A DNA stretch of 64,000 nucleotides from PFJX01 sp031426735. GTDB taxonomy: Bacteria; Pseudomonadota; Gammaproteobacteria; Burkholderiales; Thiobacillaceae. The stretch lies in the NCBI GenBank assembly GCA_031426735.1, contig JASJPK010000064.1, positions 28,039 to 92,038 of the forward strand, read 5' to 3'. A program made the position numbers and the translations under genes. The notes beneath the pieces are model-generated. The model was not told where the DNA came from and did no database searches. It was given only the letters and a program-made list of their open reading frames with translations. Within the stretch, counting starts at the first letter, position 1. Each line of letters begins with the position of its first letter. Of the stretch, positions 1 through 8,411 are shown piece after piece.

Positions 1-94
1 GCAGCAGCCAGGTGCCGACGATGGTGGCCAGAATCAGCCCGGAAAAGCCCCAGAGCAGGGCCGAGAGCCTAGATTGCAAGGACCAGTTCGTCAT
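1..94 (-). CDS. Membrane chemoreceptor (methyl-accepting chemotaxis protein?), N-terminal fragment
   Basis: Only the first 31 codons lie in the window. From the ATG at 94 the reading frame begins MTNWSLQSRLS and continues into about 20 hydrophobic residues (ALLWGFSGLILATIVG...), which fits a first transmembrane helix near the N-terminus of a chemoreceptor. The start codon lies inside the last codons of the PAS gene, a 26-base overlap in another frame, so the two are probably translationally coupled. Aer-type redox receptors have PAS, then a membrane hairpin, HAMP and a signalling domain in one chain. Here the PAS part and membrane part would be separate proteins. The receptor identity is inferred from position and the hydrophobic segment; the signalling domain is outside the window. 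Confidence 0.55.
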   Translation of the reverse strand, partial: MTNWSLQSRLSALLWGFSGLILATIVGTWLL

Positions 95-587
95 AGCTCA
101 AGCCTTTCTCGGCTAATAGATCGGTCAAAATTCGCGTCGACACGCCCATGGCGTCCTTCGCCCCGGCGCGACGCTCGGCTTCCAGCATGACGCGGTAAAG
201 ATCGGTTACGGTTTTGACGCCGGAGGCTTTTGGTTTGCGGCGGACCGAGAAATAACCAATGACATTGCCGTCGCGGTCGAAATTTGGCGTCACATTGGCA
301 AACACCCAGTAAAAGCTGCCGTCCTTGGCCATGTTCTTCACATACGCATTGCATTCCCGCTTGGTCTGGATGGTGTCCCAGAGCAGTTTGAACACTGCGC
401 GTGGCATGTCCGGGTGGCGAATGATGTTGTGCTGGGCGCCGAGGAGTTCCGCTTCCGAATAGCCGGAAAACTCGATGAAGATGCGGTTGCCGTACGTGAT
501 GCGGCCTTTCAGGTCGGTTTTCGAGACGATGAAATCGTCCTCGCGCATCTGTCGCTCCACACTGCTGGGCGTGGTCGGGTGTTTCAT
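69..587 (-). CDS. Small PAS-domain protein, Aer-like sensor module
   Basis: A soluble protein of 172 residues from the ATG at 587, which has GGAG upstream; an in-frame TTG at 626 would add 13 residues. It has a PAS fold of the Aer type: a KTDLKGRITYGN strand, FSGYSEAELLG, the NIIRHPDMP motif and a WVFANVTPNFD region. That core resembles PAS domains that bind flavin or sense redox state in aerotaxis receptors. The C-terminal 50 residues are helical (LYRVMLEAERRAGAKDAMG). There is no membrane segment. It overlaps the following receptor gene by 26 bases, which suggests the pair act together, the PAS protein signalling to the separate receptor. Ligand binding is not shown by the sequence. Confidence 0.8.
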   Translation of the reverse strand: MKHPTTPSSVERQMREDDFIVSKTDLKGRITYGNRIFIEFSGYSEAELLGAQHNIIRHPDMPRAVFKLLWDTIQTKRECNAYVKNMAKDGSFYWVFANVTPNFDRDGNVIGYFSVRRKPKASGVKTVTDLYRVMLEAERRAGAKDAMGVSTRILTDLLAEKGLSYDELVLAI

Positions 588-687
588 GTTTGCCGGCTCC
601 GTCAGGCGGCCATGGGCCGTCTCCAATCTATAACCTAAGCAATAACGGAAACAAATGGGAAAAGTTGAGGAAGGTGTCCGCGCGCCG

Positions 688-1125
688 TCAGAACAGGCGG
701 TCGCCGCCGATGCGCAGGATGCGGTAACTACGTCCTTGCGGCTTCAGGATGAATTCGCTCAGCCCTTCCGCTTTGCCGGTTTTTCCCGTTTTGTCGACCC
801 AGGCTTTGCGCCAGCGCACCTGGGCATTGATCAGACCATCCGATTCCAGGACGCGGTTGACGGTGAATTGCAGATCGATGATCCGCTCATCGCGGAAACG
901 CGTTTCCAGGCGATCGCGCAGTTCGCCATAGCCTTCGTGGTAGGCCGGCGAGAAGAAGCGTTCCACATTCGACCAGACGCCTGAGCGCAGACCCTGATTG
1001 AGACCTTCCAGATTCTGGCCGACCTGTTCGCGGCGTTGCTGGTCGGTCTGCGCGGTTCCTTCGCTGGCGCAGCCAGTGCATGCCAGCACCGCGGCAACCG
1101 CCAACAAGCGGGTTATTGCAGCCAT
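688..1125 (-). CDS. Small lipoprotein with NTF2-like domain, last gene of envelope operon
   Basis: 145 residues. The N-terminus is a lipoprotein-type signal (hydrophobic stretch ending VLACTGCAS, with candidate lipid-bearing cysteines at 16 and 19). The mature part is a single domain with a helical start (NLEGLNQGLRSGVWSNVERFFS) and a beta-rich end closing with YRILRIGGDRLF. That layout resembles NTF2/SnoaL-like folds and the C-terminal part of the 1044-residue protein encoded just upstream. Its start overlaps the end of that gene by 13 bases, so it is the fifth and last gene of the minus-strand operon starting near 7860. No enzymatic motif is visible; function unknown. Confidence 0.65.
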   Translation of the reverse strand: MAAITRLLAVAAVLACTGCASEGTAQTDQQRREQVGQNLEGLNQGLRSGVWSNVERFFSPAYHEGYGELRDRLETRFRDERIIDLQFTVNRVLESDGLINAQVRWRKAWVDKTGKTGKAEGLSEFILKPQGRSYRILRIGGDRLF

Positions 1126-4100
1126 AGACGGCCGCCGCGGGTTGCCCTGATCTTCGCCCCTTCGGGAGTCAGCACGACGGTGTCTTCCACAGTGGCGGTT
1201 TCCTGATGCTTCATGTTCATGTTGTAAATCTGGCCGGTAATGGTGACGGTATAGCCGACCTGGAACTGTCCGCCACCTGAGGCCTTGATCGAGAGGCTGC
1301 CGATGCTGAACTGAATGCGGTCGAACACGCGGAAGCTGTTCGCCAGGATGTCTTCCAGATCGGTCAGATCGGCGCCGTCGCTGGCATGCCAGTCCGTCGT
1401 GAGAAAGCGGGTCAGGCGGCCCAGCGCCTTGGCCTGGTAGGCCTCCGTGAAGTCCTGGTAAAGCTTGCGCACCGCCGCATCGCCGCCGCTGCTCTGGTAA
1501 GCCTTGAGTTTGTCGCGCAAGCCGGAAAGCTGATTCATCAGGCTGGCGATGCTTGTGTGGTTGCGTAATTGATCCGCCTCTCCACCGGCCGCGAGTGCCT
1601 GGTCCACGCTGCCAACCCAGACATTGGCCTGACTGGGCCCGCCTTGCGCTTCCGGGCGGGCAAGGTAGGTATTGACGGCCTGGACGATCTGGTTCAATTC
1701 CGCCGCCAGTTTGGCGATGCGTTTGCCGCTGTAGTAGGTCGCACTGGTCTCGGTGATCAGCTTCATCAATTCCGCATACGACCGGCTAACCAGGGATTTC
1801 GGCCCGGGCTTGCCGCCTTGCAAGGCGGCGTGCAACAACTGCGTTCCCTCGCGGCTGAACACATTGATGCGATCGCGAAAATCATCTTCGCTTGCGCCGA
1901 GCAGCGAAGCGCGTTCAATTTCGAGTTTTTTCACCAGTTTGTGCAATTGTTGTCCCTGCACGATGGCCCACGGCGCCAGCGGGTCGGTCAATTCATGGAA
2001 GCGCAGCGCCAGTTTTTCGTAGCTGTCCAGTAACTGGAAGGTCCAGTCGGTGGGATCGAGCAGATCGGCCGGCGGCAGGAGTCCATGCTGGTCGAGCAAG
2101 ACGGGCGCCGTAATGACGACTTCTTTGCCGACGATACTGGATAGCGTCTGGCTCAACGCCTTTGCCTGGCTGGCCAGTTCCACCTCTTTCCGGCGCACGC
2201 TCTGGTAGAGCGAGGCATAACGAGAAAAACCGGCATTTAACTGCACGGCCCGGTGCTTGATCTGTTCGCGTAGACGGCCGATCGCATCGGCGTTCAGAAC
2301 CGGCTTGAGCGCAGGGTCGTATTCAGGTGTGCCGGGGACCATGCTGAGCAAGAACTTCTCGGCAAATGCCTGGTCACCCAGCTTCGGGACGATGTCTTCC
2401 AGGGTCTTGATCATCGCCGAGGTAATGCCGGCTTGCCGGTTCATGTCCACCAGCGTGCTGCCGGGGCGATATTCGTTGATGCTGACCATGATCAGTTCGT
2501 GCATGTCGCCGCCTGCCGCCTTCGCCCAAAGATCAAGCAGCGGCTTTTCCATCTTCAACGCCGAAACAACCTGGCTCGATAGCTGTTCCTGCTTGCGTAT
2601 GGCGATAGCCCAGCGATTCGACAGGGTGGCGTTGATGGCCAGTTGCGGCGTGAAGGCAGCCTTGTAGGTCTTCAGCCAGCCCAGCGTTTGCAAGTCGACC
2701 GCGCCATCGGAGATGCAGCCCCAGTAGAACACCTTGTGCTCCAGTTCCCCGGCCAGTTTGTCCGCGTCATCGGCGGCGGCGCTGGCGTCGCTGGTGGACT
2801 TTTCAGCAAGGTATTTCGTTTTCTCGATCAGGCTGCGGAAATACTGGGCCATTTCCAGGCCTTGTTCCGCGCCATGCAACATGGAGTATTCCGGGAAGCG
2901 CATCGCATCGCCGCTTAATCCGCCTATCCTGGGCGGCGCCCAGTCTGCCGCTACCCACTCCGGATCACTCGGCACAAAACCGTACAGGGCGTTGGCCAAG
3001 CCTTCTCCCGACGTATCGGCAACCTTCACGGTCATGCTCTTGACGGGCCATTCCTGAATCGGGATATCGCGGCTGCGCAGTTCCTGCAGCCGACGAATGA
3101 AGGGCCGTACCTCTCTTTCGTTGGCTGTCTGGGTTTGCTGATCCAGTTCGGCGCGCACCTTGATCACCTGCTGATACGCATCCCAGATCGGCTTGATGCG
3201 TGTGGCATAACACTCGCTATTGCCGCAGGCGCGCAGCACTTCGGCCGCCTGCTGGTACCACAGCCTTTCAGCGGCGTAATCGGCACCCCAGACCATGTTG
3301 CCATAGGAGCCGCAGTCGAGTTCGTTGGCGCTGAGCCGGCTCCAGGCATCGCGCAGGGTTTGTTGGGCCTGTCCGAATCCACGGATGGATTCGGGATTGA
3401 ACGGCACCGGTGGCGGCGCTTTCAGCGAATTCAGCAAAAGATAGGCTCGGGCAACCTCGCGGTTGCGCGTCCAGGCCTCGATATCGCTGTCCAGTGCCTT
3501 GATCTTTTGTTCCAGATCGTCGATGGCATTGAGGATGGCGCTTTGCTTTTTGAGCAGTTCCCTTTTCAGCGCTTCCAGGGCTTGCTCAGCCAGAGAGCCG
3601 TCCTTGAGCATGAATTCCGCGCGTTTGAGCGCAATCAGTTGATCGCTGAGTTTGTCGCCCGAGAGCGTCTTCTGCAGCCAGCCGCGGTTAGCCACCTCCT
3701 GAGCGAAGGTGGGGTTTTCGGCAAAGATGCGCTGTTCGATCGCCGCGTCGCTCAGTGCCATCGTCTTGTTGAACTCGCGCATGGCGGCGACCGAATCCAG
3801 GCCCAGCTTGGGGAGAACAACCGTGACCGAGGTGTCGAACAGGCCGGGGTAGTTGTTGCGCAGATACTCCGAGGAGAGGTCGACGGCGATGCTGGTGCCG
3901 ATTTCGGCCATCTTCTCGGGGGCGTTGACGGCAGTAATGTTGAGCCCGGTGGTGATCACCATCATGGCCTTGTTGCGCGCATCGATCATGCGGATACGGC
4001 GCAGGTTGTTGGAGAGTTCCAGTTCGGTCTGGTTGATGAGCAGGAACTCCTGTTTCATTTTTTCACGGCTGGCCTTGAGCTTTTCCAGCGCGGCCTGGAC

Positions 4101-4247
4101 GTCGCGTTTTTCATCCTGGGCGCGCTTGATCAGGCGCTGGATTTCCGCGTCCTGGTCGTATTCGGCGCGGGCGGGTTGCGTGACCAATGTCAGCACCGGC
4201 AGAGCCAGAAAAACGAGTCTTAATGCCAACCGGAAAATTCGGCTCAT
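1113..4247 (-). CDS. Large exported coiled-coil protein with C-terminal NTF2-like domain
   Basis: 1044 residues. A signal peptide (LRLVFLALPVLTLVTQPARAE) is followed by long charged helices (residues about 30-75 and 220-265) typical of coiled coils, then a mostly helical middle. The last 110 residues switch to a mixed domain (FLTTDWHASDGADLTDL, then beta strands ending GGRLWLQ) resembling the small lipoprotein downstream and part of the 435-residue protein upstream. The start ATG at 4247 has an AGGAG ribosome site. It sits 12 bases after the 216-residue coiled-coil gene and overlaps the lipoprotein gene. I do not recognise a characterised homologue. It is probably a periplasmic structural or scaffolding component; this is inferred only from composition and neighbours. 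Confidence 0.65.
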   Translation of the reverse strand: MSRIFRLALRLVFLALPVLTLVTQPARAEYDQDAEIQRLIKRAQDEKRDVQAALEKLKASREKMKQEFLLINQTELELSNNLRRIRMIDARNKAMMVITTGLNITAVNAPEKMAEIGTSIAVDLSSEYLRNNYPGLFDTSVTVVLPKLGLDSVAAMREFNKTMALSDAAIEQRIFAENPTFAQEVANRGWLQKTLSGDKLSDQLIALKRAEFMLKDGSLAEQALEALKRELLKKQSAILNAIDDLEQKIKALDSDIEAWTRNREVARAYLLLNSLKAPPPVPFNPESIRGFGQAQQTLRDAWSRLSANELDCGSYGNMVWGADYAAERLWYQQAAEVLRACGNSECYATRIKPIWDAYQQVIKVRAELDQQTQTANEREVRPFIRRLQELRSRDIPIQEWPVKSMTVKVADTSGEGLANALYGFVPSDPEWVAADWAPPRIGGLSGDAMRFPEYSMLHGAEQGLEMAQYFRSLIEKTKYLAEKSTSDASAAADDADKLAGELEHKVFYWGCISDGAVDLQTLGWLKTYKAAFTPQLAINATLSNRWAIAIRKQEQLSSQVVSALKMEKPLLDLWAKAAGGDMHELIMVSINEYRPGSTLVDMNRQAGITSAMIKTLEDIVPKLGDQAFAEKFLLSMVPGTPEYDPALKPVLNADAIGRLREQIKHRAVQLNAGFSRYASLYQSVRRKEVELASQAKALSQTLSSIVGKEVVITAPVLLDQHGLLPPADLLDPTDWTFQLLDSYEKLALRFHELTDPLAPWAIVQGQQLHKLVKKLEIERASLLGASEDDFRDRINVFSREGTQLLHAALQGGKPGPKSLVSRSYAELMKLITETSATYYSGKRIAKLAAELNQIVQAVNTYLARPEAQGGPSQANVWVGSVDQALAAGGEADQLRNHTSIASLMNQLSGLRDKLKAYQSSGGDAAVRKLYQDFTEAYQAKALGRLTRFLTTDWHASDGADLTDLEDILANSFRVFDRIQFSIGSLSIKASGGGQFQVGYTVTITGQIYNMNMKHQETATVEDTVVLTPEGAKIRATRGGRLWLQ

Positions 4248-4259
4248 GGCGGACTCCTG

Positions 4260-4910
4260 TTAGCGCGAGGGCTGGGGAAGAGCGGGCTTGGCGGCGGGCG
4301 GCTTGATTAGTTGCAACTGGCGGCGCGCCGCGTTGGCGGCACGGTCGCTGGCGAGGACCAGGTTTTCGACCTGTGTCCGGCAAGTTTCGGCAGCCATGCG
4401 CAGGTTGAGCAGCGCGCCGCGGGTTTCCATCGTTGTCGAGAGCAGGCGCGGCAGCCGTTTTTGCACCTCTTTCTCGGCGAGCCGGACGAAAGCAGTCACT
4501 TCCTTGTCCAGTGCGGAAATGCGCTGTTTTGCCGTATCGGTCGCAGCCTTGAGTTTCTTGCCTGCATCCTCGATACCCGCCGCCGCCGGCAAGCGCTGCA
4601 CGGCGTCCTCGTAGGCGGCGATGCTGTTTTTCATCGCGCCGATATCGAGCCTTTTCGCGGCAGCCGTTGGCGTTTCCACCGCATCGGGGCGCAGGGCGTT
4701 TGCAACCAGGCCGCGCAAACCGTCATCCGCGGCACGCAATGCAGCCAGTCGCGCCGCTTCGCCGGATAAATAGGCGCGCGCTTCCGTTTCGCGGGCCGTC
4801 TCCTTGGCGACGGCCGCTTCGGTTAACGCCTGCGCCGGCACATCGATCGCCATCACTACGCCGGCTTGCAGCAGCAGGCTGACGATGAGGATGATGTGGC
4901 GGCGAGACAT
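4260..4910 (-). CDS. Exported helical (coiled-coil) protein of unknown function
   Basis: 216 residues. The start MSRRHIILIVSLLLQAGVVMA is a signal peptide or N-terminal anchor. Almost all the rest is predicted helix rich in Ala, Glu, Lys and Arg (EAAVAKETARETEARAYLSGE; KKLKAATDTAKQRISALDKEV), giving an extended coiled coil, and the end is proline-rich (IKPPAAKPALPQPSR). There is one cysteine in the mature part (AETCRTQ). It lies 8 bases after the gene for the 435-residue protein and 12 bases before the 1044-residue gene, so it is the third of five co-transcribed genes. No known family recognised. Confidence 0.6.
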   Translation of the reverse strand: MSRRHIILIVSLLLQAGVVMAIDVPAQALTEAAVAKETARETEARAYLSGEAARLAALRAADDGLRGLVANALRPDAVETPTAAAKRLDIGAMKNSIAAYEDAVQRLPAAAGIEDAGKKLKAATDTAKQRISALDKEVTAFVRLAEKEVQKRLPRLLSTTMETRGALLNLRMAAETCRTQVENLVLASDRAANAARRQLQLIKPPAAKPALPQPSR

Positions 4911-4918
4911 GATCGGGG

Positions 4919-6226
4919 CTAGAAGTTGCGCGAACCGTCGGGTTGGTATTTGTAGCGGATACCGATGTTCTGCCCGCCAACTACCGGTGTGATGCTGGAA
5001 ATCTCAAGAATGGCGTATTTGCCGCCGAGCAACTGGAAGGCATAGACCTGTCCGACGCTGATTCCGAACGGCCCGCCGCCATAGCCCGCTAGCGGTGCCT
5101 GGGTGGTGGTGTTGAAGCTGCTGCCCAGGAGTTGTGCCTGGTTGCCGGCCCGGAGGAACATCAGATTGAACTCGACGCGGAGATCGCCATCCGGGAAAGC
5201 GCCCAGGCAGTCCTGGCCGGGGAAGGTGTCGCCGCCTTCGAAGCTGAACGCGGTGCACGGGTTGTTACTGGCGAACAGCGTGGCCGAGCCGGTTTCCACG
5301 CTGTCCGAACTGCCGCCCGGCTGGGAACCCTGGGTGTTGGTGTCCGCCGCGCCGGTATCCGGATTCAGCGTGATGACGGTTTTGCCCACCGATTCGCCGG
5401 TGACCGAGGTGGCGATCTCGCTTGCGCCCGACAAGCCGAAGATCAGTGGCGCGGCGAGGCGTGAAAGCTTGAAGCCGTCGCCTTCGCGCACGAAACCGGC
5501 GATGGTGGCAGCGGAGTCACGCAGAATCTGGCCGGAACGGGTGGATTGAACCTGCCGGTTGAACGTGAAATACACCTCGTAGCTTTGGTCGAACTGGGCC
5601 ACCCGGCTGATCTGCGCTTCGATGCGGATGTTGTCGAGATAGCGGAAGTCGTCGGAGATAGCATCTTCCAGTGCTGCTTCATTGCCTTCGAAGTCCTTGG
5701 ACACCAGACGCATGAAGGCCGACCTGTTTTCCTGCATGTAGGCCTGCAGCAGTTGCAGGAAGGCTTGGCGCACTTCCTCCTGCGGGTTGCTGGCGGTGAT
5801 CTTGAGCAGGAAAGCATGCTCGTCCTCGTCGCTTTTCTGGCCGGTGGTGGTGATCGCGCGAATGCGGAAATCGTAGTCGCGTTCCAGATCCAACCGCATT
5901 TCATGCGTGAATGCGCCGCGTTCACCCAGGGCAGCCTTGACCCATTTCTGGCCGCCATCGAGGCTGATTTCGACCAGGCCGATCAAGCCGCGCCGGACTT
6001 CGGCGCGACCGCGCAGCGTGATGACGCCGCTTTCCAGGTCCTCGCGGGTGAGCACGACTCGATCTTCGGCGCGTGCGACATCGACGCGGTTGAATTTCAG
6101 GTCGGTGATGCTCGGCTCGCTATCGGAGCGGCCGAATTCCCACCACGCCGCCTGGACCGCCGGCGTAAGCAGCAGGGCGACGAGCAGGAGCCAGATGGCT
6201 GAGCCGATGCGTGTGCGGTGGGTCAT
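4919..6226 (-). CDS. Exported protein with Ig-like and NTF2-like domains
   Basis: 435 residues from the ATG at 6226, which overlaps the stop of the outer-membrane gene as ATGA. The same frame is open further upstream, but that part lies inside the outer-membrane gene and lacks a signal peptide. MTHRTRIGSAIWLLLVALLL...VQA is a signal peptide. Residues about 45-130 look like a bacterial Ig-like beta sandwich (VITLRGRAEV, VEISLDGGQKW, YDFRIRAITTTG). Residues about 140-250 are NTF2-like (QAYMQENRSAFMRLVSKDF, then YEVYFTFNRQV). A Gly/Ser/Thr linker leads to a beta-rich C-terminal domain with two cysteines (NNPC, GQDCLG). Probably periplasmic or surface-exposed; function unknown. Confidence 0.65.
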   Translation of the reverse strand: MTHRTRIGSAIWLLLVALLLTPAVQAAWWEFGRSDSEPSITDLKFNRVDVARAEDRVVLTREDLESGVITLRGRAEVRRGLIGLVEISLDGGQKWVKAALGERGAFTHEMRLDLERDYDFRIRAITTTGQKSDEDEHAFLLKITASNPQEEVRQAFLQLLQAYMQENRSAFMRLVSKDFEGNEAALEDAISDDFRYLDNIRIEAQISRVAQFDQSYEVYFTFNRQVQSTRSGQILRDSAATIAGFVREGDGFKLSRLAAPLIFGLSGASEIATSVTGESVGKTVITLNPDTGAADTNTQGSQPGGSSDSVETGSATLFASNNPCTAFSFEGGDTFPGQDCLGAFPDGDLRVEFNLMFLRAGNQAQLLGSSFNTTTQAPLAGYGGGPFGISVGQVYAFQLLGGKYAILEISSITPVVGGQNIGIRYKYQPDGSRNF

Positions 6227-7860
6227 TTTTTCATCTCTTTCTGAAAGTTCCATTGCAGCGACAGCTTCACGATTTTCTCGCGGTAATCGTTGGCGGCGTT
6301 CTGCGTGAAAGTGTGGATGTAGTCGGCATATTCCAGTTTCACGCTGCCGTCCTTGAGCCAGGCCGGTTTGCTTTGCCAGTAAATGCTCGCCCGCTTGTGG
6401 CGGTTGTCGGCGAGGGCGGTGACCGCATCGGCGCTGTTGCGCTCCAGGCTGGCGCCAATCGCGGTGCCGTTGCCCTTGTCGGCGGTCAGGCCGACGCGGA
6501 TGCGGTCGCTGATATCGCTGCCGTTGCTGTTGAGCGTGCCGGTTTCTTGCCGGCCGATAGCGAGATCGGCGCGGATATCCCAGTTGTTTCTCAGGCGGCG
6601 CCGGTAATCCAGGCCGAGGTCGAACAGCGTGCTGACGGCGTCGGCGCGGGTGAGCTGGTCTTCGTCGAGTATCTGCTCGATTTCGGCGCGCCAGTCGTAA
6701 TGCTCGGCCACACGATCGTTGATCTTGAACTTGATACGGTCGGTGGTCTGGTCGTTGCTGCCGTCGGAGATTTCCTTCTGGCGATTGCGCCAGGACAAGG
6801 CGATGTTCATGTGGCGGCGACCGAAAGCGCGGGCGCGCTTGAAACCGGCTTCCCAAGTGGCGACTTCGGTTGTCGCGGCGATCTGGTTGTCCAGGTTGTC
6901 TTCATAGTAGTCGTGGATCGCAAACAGGCGCCAATCGCGCGTCAGCTTGTAATCCGCCTTCAGGTAATAGCGCCAGCGATCGGCGGTGGCGCCGCCGCCG
7001 CGCGAGATGAAGTCCGGCGCGACGCGTTCCATCTGGCCATCGAGATTCAGTGACTTCAGCGCGGCGCGCATCGCCAGCTTATGCGCCGATCCCGTCTTGT
7101 TGACGGTGGCCGCGCCGGCAGCCGCGATCTCATCGGTGTCGCTGTAGGCATGTTCGCCGGTCACCACCAGGCCGGCATTGCGGTATTCCCAGTCAATTGC
7201 CGGGAGAAACTGCTCGTAGGCCGGGTAGCTGACATTGATGTCGCCGGCATCGTCATGCGCCTCGGCCAGATTCAGGCCCAGGCGGAACTTCTCCCAGGCC
7301 CGTTGCAGGCGGACGCCGCCGCCCAGGGTGTTCATCGGCTCCAGCGTCGGATCTTTGTAGAGAAATGCCCATTGGCCGTCGAAGCTGCCATAGAAGGCGC
7401 GGACATAGTTCTGGTCGTCGCTCAGGTTGCGCTGGAAAGCCAGACCCTTGATGCCCTTGGTCATCGAGTAGGCCGAAAGGTTGGCGAAATAGTCTCCCAG
7501 GTTGAGCCGGGTCCTGGCATCGAACAGCTGCCATTCCAGTTTTTGCAGGGAAAGCCGTTCCGGGTCGAACTGGTTGCTATCGGTGTAGCGCAGGCTGCTG
7601 TTGAACAGCGAGTTCCACTTGCCGTCAAACGCCATTCCGTTCCAGCGCACATCGGTTTCATGCAACAGATGCGTGCCGGGGTCGTAGAAACTGGCGGCCT
7701 TGTTGGGGCCGGTCACGCTCTGGTGGAGGAGGTCGGTGCGAGTGCTGATGCTCAGATCATCGGCTCGAACCGTCAAACCGGGCTGACTGAGCAGTCCCAA
7801 GGCGAGCAGCGAAAAAGGCAGTGCTCGAAATAGCGAGTGGGCGAACATGGTCGGTCCCAT
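6223..7860 (-). CDS. Outer-membrane beta-barrel protein, first gene of five-gene envelope operon
   Basis: 545 residues from the ATG at 7860; a TTG one codon earlier and an ATG four codons later are alternatives. A signal peptide (FRALPFSLLALGLLSQPG) is followed by many alternating amphipathic strands rich in Tyr, Trp, Asn and Asp (RWRYYLKADYKLTRDWRLFA; RASIYWQSKPAWLKDG). It closes with VKLSLQWNFQKEMKK, in the style of a terminal barrel strand. Length and pattern fit a porin-like barrel. I see no plug domain of a TonB receptor and no CxxC motif at the N-terminus as in MtrB proteins. Its stop overlaps the next start (ATGA), so it heads the operon and may form the outer-membrane part of a complex made by all five genes. 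Confidence 0.65.
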   Translation of the reverse strand: MGPTMFAHSLFRALPFSLLALGLLSQPGLTVRADDLSISTRTDLLHQSVTGPNKAASFYDPGTHLLHETDVRWNGMAFDGKWNSLFNSSLRYTDSNQFDPERLSLQKLEWQLFDARTRLNLGDYFANLSAYSMTKGIKGLAFQRNLSDDQNYVRAFYGSFDGQWAFLYKDPTLEPMNTLGGGVRLQRAWEKFRLGLNLAEAHDDAGDINVSYPAYEQFLPAIDWEYRNAGLVVTGEHAYSDTDEIAAAGAATVNKTGSAHKLAMRAALKSLNLDGQMERVAPDFISRGGGATADRWRYYLKADYKLTRDWRLFAIHDYYEDNLDNQIAATTEVATWEAGFKRARAFGRRHMNIALSWRNRQKEISDGSNDQTTDRIKFKINDRVAEHYDWRAEIEQILDEDQLTRADAVSTLFDLGLDYRRRLRNNWDIRADLAIGRQETGTLNSNGSDISDRIRVGLTADKGNGTAIGASLERNSADAVTALADNRHKRASIYWQSKPAWLKDGSVKLEYADYIHTFTQNAANDYREKIVKLSLQWNFQKEMKK

Positions 7861-8081
7861 CAAAGAGTCTTATGCGGATAAACCTGTCTTCAATATAGGG
7901 TCAATCAGGTACCAACCGCAATAAAAAACCCGCATGAAAATCAGCGCTTGCCATCGTCAGAACATACAACAGCGCCGTTGATCGCCAAGTGCCAGTCGCG
8001 CAACGCCACCGGCTCGCAGTTTCGGCCGATGTGGAAAACCCGCAGAATCGAGGCAGCGTTTTCGACCCTAAGCCGTCCGCC
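7861..8081. other. Divergent intergenic region
   Basis: About 220 bases between the minus-strand envelope operon and the plus-strand thioredoxin-like gene. It should hold both promoters. The part next to the operon is AT-richer (around 7880-7935, including an A-run at 7923-7928), which fits a promoter. I found no convincing -35/-10 pair and no conserved small gene. Confidence 0.4.
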
Positions 8082-8411
8082 ATGCACCTGCTCGACGAAG
8101 CCACCTATTACCGCCAGTTGGCGCAGACGCGTGCGTTGGCCTTGGTGTTGTTCACCAGCCCGGCCTGCGGGACCTGCCGCGTGGTGGAGCGTCAATTGCC
8201 GGAGAGCGCGCCGCCTGACGCGCAGTTGTTCAAGGTCGATGTCCAGGTCGCCGCCGCCCTGGCGCGCGCGTTCGAGGTGTTTCATCTGCCGACGTTGTTT
8301 CTTTACGTCGACGGCCATTACCATGCCCGCCTGAATTGCGCGGTGACGCCGGCCAAGCTGCGTGCCGCCATCGAGTACGCTCTGCAACGCCCCGCCGAGG
8401 AAGAACCATGA
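8082..8411 (+). CDS. Thioredoxin-like protein
   Basis: 109 residues from the ATG at 8082 (MHLLDEATYYRQLAQ); the frame is open upstream, but that extension does not look like coding sequence. The core is a short thioredoxin fold: ALVLFTSPACGTCRVVE carries the redox-type CGTC motif, followed by KVDVQVAAALARAFEVFHLPTLFLYVDG with the cis-proline (LPT) of the family. There is no signal peptide, so it is cytoplasmic. The stop TGA is part of an ATGA that was probably once overlapped with the ampD start and is now separated from it by an inserted element. The substrate is unknown; a general thiol-disulfide role is inferred from CGTC. Confidence 0.75.
   Translation: MHLLDEATYYRQLAQTRALALVLFTSPACGTCRVVERQLPESAPPDAQLFKVDVQVAAALARAFEVFHLPTLFLYVDGHYHARLNCAVTPAKLRAAIEYALQRPAEEEP

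Noticed and set aside
3135..4223. 362-codon open frame opposite the 1044-residue exported protein gene
   Set aside because: No family features; the minus-strand gene has signal peptide, ribosome site and operon context.
6227..6856. N-terminal extension of the 435-residue Ig/NTF2-like protein
   Set aside because: The extension lies inside the outer-membrane barrel gene, is Arg/Gln-rich and precedes a clear signal peptide at the ATG at 6226.
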